Source: Cardinalis cardinalis (taxonomy: Eukaryota; Chordata; Aves; Passeriformes; Cardinalidae). Taken from it: a DNA stretch of 64,000 nucleotides. The notes beneath the pieces are model-generated. The model was given only the letters and a program-made list of their open reading frames with translations. It ran no database searches and was not told the DNA's origin. The position numbers and the translations under genes were made by a program. The stretch lies in the NCBI GenBank assembly GCA_014549065.1, contig JACDOX010000227.1:224709-288708 (forward strand), in the 5' to 3' direction. Below are positions 60,105 through 64,000 of the stretch, one piece after another; the first letter of the stretch is position 1; each line of letters begins with the position of its first letter.

Positions 60105-63100
60105 ACAAATACAGTATTTCTCCTGTCCACGAGGCTGGACGTGTGCAGGGCTGGAAATATCAGCTGGAATATCAATAGAATATCNGGAAATATCAGTAGG
60201 AACCTCTACAGGCTCAGGAGAGGAGTGGGGCTGTGGGAGGCTGGGGCTGCTGTGGAACTGTCACAAAGTGCCATCAGGGTAGGGGGGAACAAAGCTCCTC
60301 CCAAAGTTCTCAAAGTATTGATTTTGATGGTTTAATTGGGTTTTCAAAGTATTTGTTTTGATGGTTTTAACTGGATTTCCAAAGTGTTGATTTTGATGGT
60401 TTAACCAGTTTTACGTCAGGGTCACCTGGGCTGGATTCCATTGCACTGCTCTGATGTTCTGCTGACATGAGAAGCTTCCTGATATTTCCCTTTTCTTGAC
60501 AAGAACCTAGATGGAAAATAGTGGATGGTGTTGGGAATAATAAAGGCAGGATTCTGTTTGTTTGGTATTTTTGTTTTGTTTTGTTTTAGTGAGATGGAGT
60601 CTCTGATTTGGAAAAATTGATTGGTTTTGCTTGATCTTTCCCCATCTTGCTGAGGATAATTGCTAAATGTGTTTGTCTTGGGATCTTTGTGGTACCAAGA
60701 GCTCACTCTGCTTTATACTCCCCAGTCCCTAAAGACAAGGAGCTCAGAGGACACACGATGCATTTCTCACCCCTTGACAAAGGAATAATGTAGCACAGCT
60801 TGACCAAGGCTCCTGGAAGAGATGCAATTCAAGAGATCCTTTCAATTGTCACCATGATCTCTTTCTACATTAATATATTATGCTTTTAAAGCTTTTTTTG
60901 GGAGATAAGCGTGCAATTTGGAATTACAGGCAAGTAAAGGCAGAGAAAAACCAAGGGGATGAGGGGAAATGCTGGAATTCCAATAAAGGGGGATTTTGAA
61001 AAGTAGTAATTATATGGATATGACAGCAATTACATGGGTTTATTCGATACAGGGTTTTGCTATGAAGTTGTTATAGAGATGATCATGAAGTCTAAGAGAA
61101 GTGAAAAAACCCAGCTCTCCAGTTCATTTATTTCCTTAGTTTACGTATCATTTACATCTGTTTATTCTCTTTCACATGCTTTTTGTTTTCCAGTATCAAA
61201 GGGAGGATCTTTCAGCTTTTTTTTTTTTCTTGCATTCTGGATGAGCCACAAAAATTCCAGTGTGCATTTAACCAGAGCAATAAGAGAAAGGGTCCTGCAT
61301 GAATAAAGCAATTGTAATGACAGTGAACCATCCCCTTTGACCCTTGCCCAGCTGCCTAAAATTAAAAATATTTTCCACTGCAGACTTTGCTAGTAGTTTC
61401 AGTAGCAGATCAGCACAGAATCTGGTGTACAACTCCTCTCTTATCTGTTTTGCTGCAGCACAAAAATAAAAATCCCATTATAATTTTCTTCAACTTGAAT
61501 AGCTGTGTGCAACAAATCCAAGGAAAGGTGCTGGCAGCTCCTCAGAGGATGAGAAATAACCCTACTTCACTAAAATCACTCTTGGAGGGAGCAGATACCT
61601 CTCTAATTCCTGGCAATGAGGGCAGAATGAAAAAAACCTGAGACTAACAAAGCTGGTTACATAAGAAACCTGAGATGGAAAGGGAAGTGAGCATTGAATC
61701 ATAAGGTAATGATCTCACAAGTGTCAGAATGAGTGCAGAGGGGAGAGAGTCTCCATTTCAGTCACACAACATGAGAAATTATTCATTTCATTCCTTTTTG
61801 GGTTTGTTTTTGTAATTTCTTCTGTAATTAGAAGGCCTGTACCTATAAACCCCACACTCATGCAAATCACCTGCCTGTCCATCTGTCTGAATTTCCATCC
61901 AGCTCCAACATTCCCCTCCCTTTGTTATTACTCACAGCTGTCCCTAAGGGTACCACTGGAGCAGATAATTTCTGAGTAAATCAATATATTTTAGGGGTGA
62001 GCTTTCATGCAAGTGACACTAATTATCACGAAATAACAAAACTGCATCATTAAACCACCTGACCATGTACACTGTGCTGTTTTATGTTCCATCATCCTCT
62101 GAGTGCTTTCTGCTGGTTCCAGTAGGTGGGTTGTTTTTCTTTTCACCACTTTTCCCAACAGATAAAATTAAACTGTCTCAGACTGAGAAAAAAAAAAAAA
62201 TTATGAAATCTGCAGCAGTGAATAATCAGCCCTTTCAGACAAAAGCAGCCGTGGGGACGTTTTAAAAATTAAAAAAAAAAATAAAATAAAAATTGTCACT
62301 TGCCAACTGTGGTGACTTCTTGTTTTGCTCACTGAGGAACCAGCAGAGTGTACCTGCTCTGTTTTCACATTTAATCCCACAGGATGGGTTTTGTTGGAAG
62401 NAAATGATTATTTTTAGCTTTATTGTCAGAGCCAAAAGACAAGATTTCAATATTACAAAGGAGAGGGTAGCCTTCAGTGATAGCGCTGTGCTAATTGCTG
62501 TCAAAATCTGATTCTTGACAGACAGAAGTGGCTTGAGAAAGAAAATAAGCGTGGAGCCAGGTTTATTGATAAATTAAATTAATAATTGCTGATAAGCCCA
62601 AAGGTTTAGATTGTTTGGGCAGCACCCTCCAGACACTGGGAGGGCTTTCAATGCTCTTTATCACAGAAATACTTGTTCCACAAAGAAAGAAGAAAAACAA
62701 AATTGCCTAGAAGCTTGTAAAGGAGCACAGCTCATGCTGTTGAGTGTTTGACAGTGGGTGTTAATCCTTTTGATTTCCCAACAGCAACCTTCCAACATCC
62801 CAGCACATTACTGTTTATCATGGCCCTTTTTAATGATCTTCTGGTAATTTTCTCTTCATGCTTTTCCCAGTTGACCTGAGTTATACATTCCAGGCCAAAT
62901 TTTATGAGCCATTACACGAAATGCTTCACTAAAATCTTTACATACAATCATATTATACACTTCTCTGCATTATTGCATTCTGTACTTGCTAATGCACATT
63001 TTTTTTGTTGGGTTTTTTTTTCCTCCCATGCCAATTGTTCATCTGTGACTAATCACCCACTTCCAGCTAGAGATTAAAAAAACCCACTGTCTCAATAAAT

Positions 63101-63299
63101 TTCAAAAATAGCTAAAAAGAACAAAATAAGTCAAGTGAAAGTAGATAATTTCCTTTCCTTAAAGACTGAATACATGCAGTAATTCTCATTTAACATCACA
63201 CAGCTATCTTGCAGTGCAGTCACATAGCTGCACACTCCACCTCAGGCTCNCCCAAACTGCAACTGGTTACATCATGAGCTGAAAGGTCATAGATTTAGA
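60105..63299. other. Intergenic sequence, no gene seen
   Basis: AT-rich unique-looking DNA. At 60308-60410 there are three imperfect units of about 45 bp containing aaagtattgattttgatggttt. I see no exon, RNA gene or further LTR. Confidence 0.6.
60308..60412. repeat. Three-unit imperfect tandem repeat
   Basis: The motif caaagtattgattttgatgg recurs as caaagtatttgttttgatgg and caaagtgttgattttgatgg, each followed by a variant of tttaattgggtttt. The period is 40-45 bp. Confidence 0.85.
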
Positions 63300-63508
63300 T
63301 GGGATTTTGGGAATTGGGAATTGTTCCCTGGCAGGGTGGGCAGGCCCTGGCACAGGGTGCCCAGAGCAGCTGGGGCTGCCCCTGCACCCCTGGCACTGCC
63401 CAAGGCCAGGCTGGACACTGGGACAGGGGAAGGTGTCCCTGCCATGGCAGGGGTGGAATGAGCTGAGCNTTAAGGTCCCTTCCAATCCAAACCATTCTGT
63501 GGTATAAG
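63300..63508 (+). mobile_element. CR1 LINE fragment, 3' end
   Basis: It runs from gaattgttccctggcagggt to ccttccaatccaaaccattc. It is nearly identical to 4265-4466 and to the inverse of 14760-14945, which points to a recent CR1 subfamily. Confidence 0.9.
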
Positions 63509-63618
63509 GACCTCTGGCAAAGCACTGCTTCTCTGATTCAGGTTTTCAGGTCTGGCATTAATAATGAGCATGAGATTTGTCCTAGATGTGGCAGGGGTTG
63601 TATATTCAATTTCCACCT

Positions 63619-64000
63619 GTCAGAGCTGGGGCAGTTCTCTGCTGTTCATTGGGCAGTGTTCTTTACCTCTCCCACAGCCAATCCTCCCTCCAGCAGATCT
63701 CTTCTGTCCATGGGCCATTAATTATTAATCACCTTCTGTCCATGGCCAGGGAGTGTCCCTGCAGGGCTGATCCCATTCCAGCATCCCATGGGAGATGCTG
63801 TGCCCAGGGCAGCAGCCCAGCATTCCCGCCTGGATCCAATCTGAGCCTGGCCCAGCCCAGCAGCCTTTGCCCCCTGCACTGCCAGAGGAGCAGCTTTCTG
63901 CTGCCCTGCATGGCCAGAGGAGCCCAGGCCCATCTGCAGCAGCCCTGGAGCTGCAGAGGAAAACTCCCCCCTTGTGCAGGATCCCTGCTGCAGCAGAGCC
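63619..64000 (+). mobile_element. LTR, family C, copy 2, cut by the window end
   Basis: It begins TGTCAGAGCTGGGGCAG and continues with catcccatgggagatgctg and agcattcccgcctggatcc, collinear with 57413-58068 from its position 57530 on. The rest lies beyond the window, so I cannot say whether it is solo or belongs to a provirus. Confidence 0.7.

Overview
This is vertebrate nuclear DNA, most likely from a songbird. It carries a spliced gene with very long introns, many short 5'-truncated CR1 LINE fragments (the dominant bird retroposon) and several solo retroviral LTRs of passerine type. There are no prokaryotic operons and no CRISPR array. I also saw no tRNA or rRNA gene, though I did not make an exhaustive fold search. 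Single Ns are scattered throughout, and there are two real gaps (32877-33006 and 47789-48172).

The only cellular protein-coding gene I can support is the 3' end of EDIL3 (Del-1) on the + strand. It has two in-frame coding exons, 29855-30010 and 41512-41661. They encode the last 101 residues, most of the second discoidin (F5/8 type C) domain, ending at a TGA. A long 3' UTR of about 3.7 kb runs to a canonical AATAAA at 45347-45352. Positions 1-29854 are upstream intron, and I found no further exon there. Positions 30011-41511 are the last intron. About 18.6 kb of intergenic DNA follows the gene. In birds the human 5q14 block that holds EDIL3 lies on the Z chromosome, so Z linkage is likely but is an inference.

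Layout. 1-29854: intron with CR1 pieces (335, 4235, 9825, 14748, 15403, 25988, 28058), a CCCAGAG minisatellite (3764-3920), LTR-A copy 1 (4616-5113) with a TGATA/TTATA array, a duplicated block of about 0.45 kb (19295 and 21387) with LTR-B inserted in one copy, and C/A-rich (25145-25395) and G/T-rich (29465-29820) tracts, the second ending just before the exon. 30011-41511: intron with LTR-A copy 2 (36439-36823, perfect 6-bp target duplication), a CR1 piece, an N-dense block, then LTR-B and LTR-A back to back ending only about 70 bp before the last exon. 41662-45370: 3' UTR. 45370-64000: intergenic, with two LTR-D copies around a decayed CR1 reverse-transcriptase remnant (48173-52078), a long AAAG array, LTR-A copy 4 next to LTR-C, an LTR-D-like element nested inside an inverted LTR-A (59149-60104), and a final LTR-C cut by the window end.

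The LTR letters A-D are my own labels for families defined by similarity within this window. I cannot assign database names without a repeat search. No novel protein system is evident. The most interesting material is how retroviral LTRs and low-complexity tracts crowd the splice sites of the last two EDIL3 exons.
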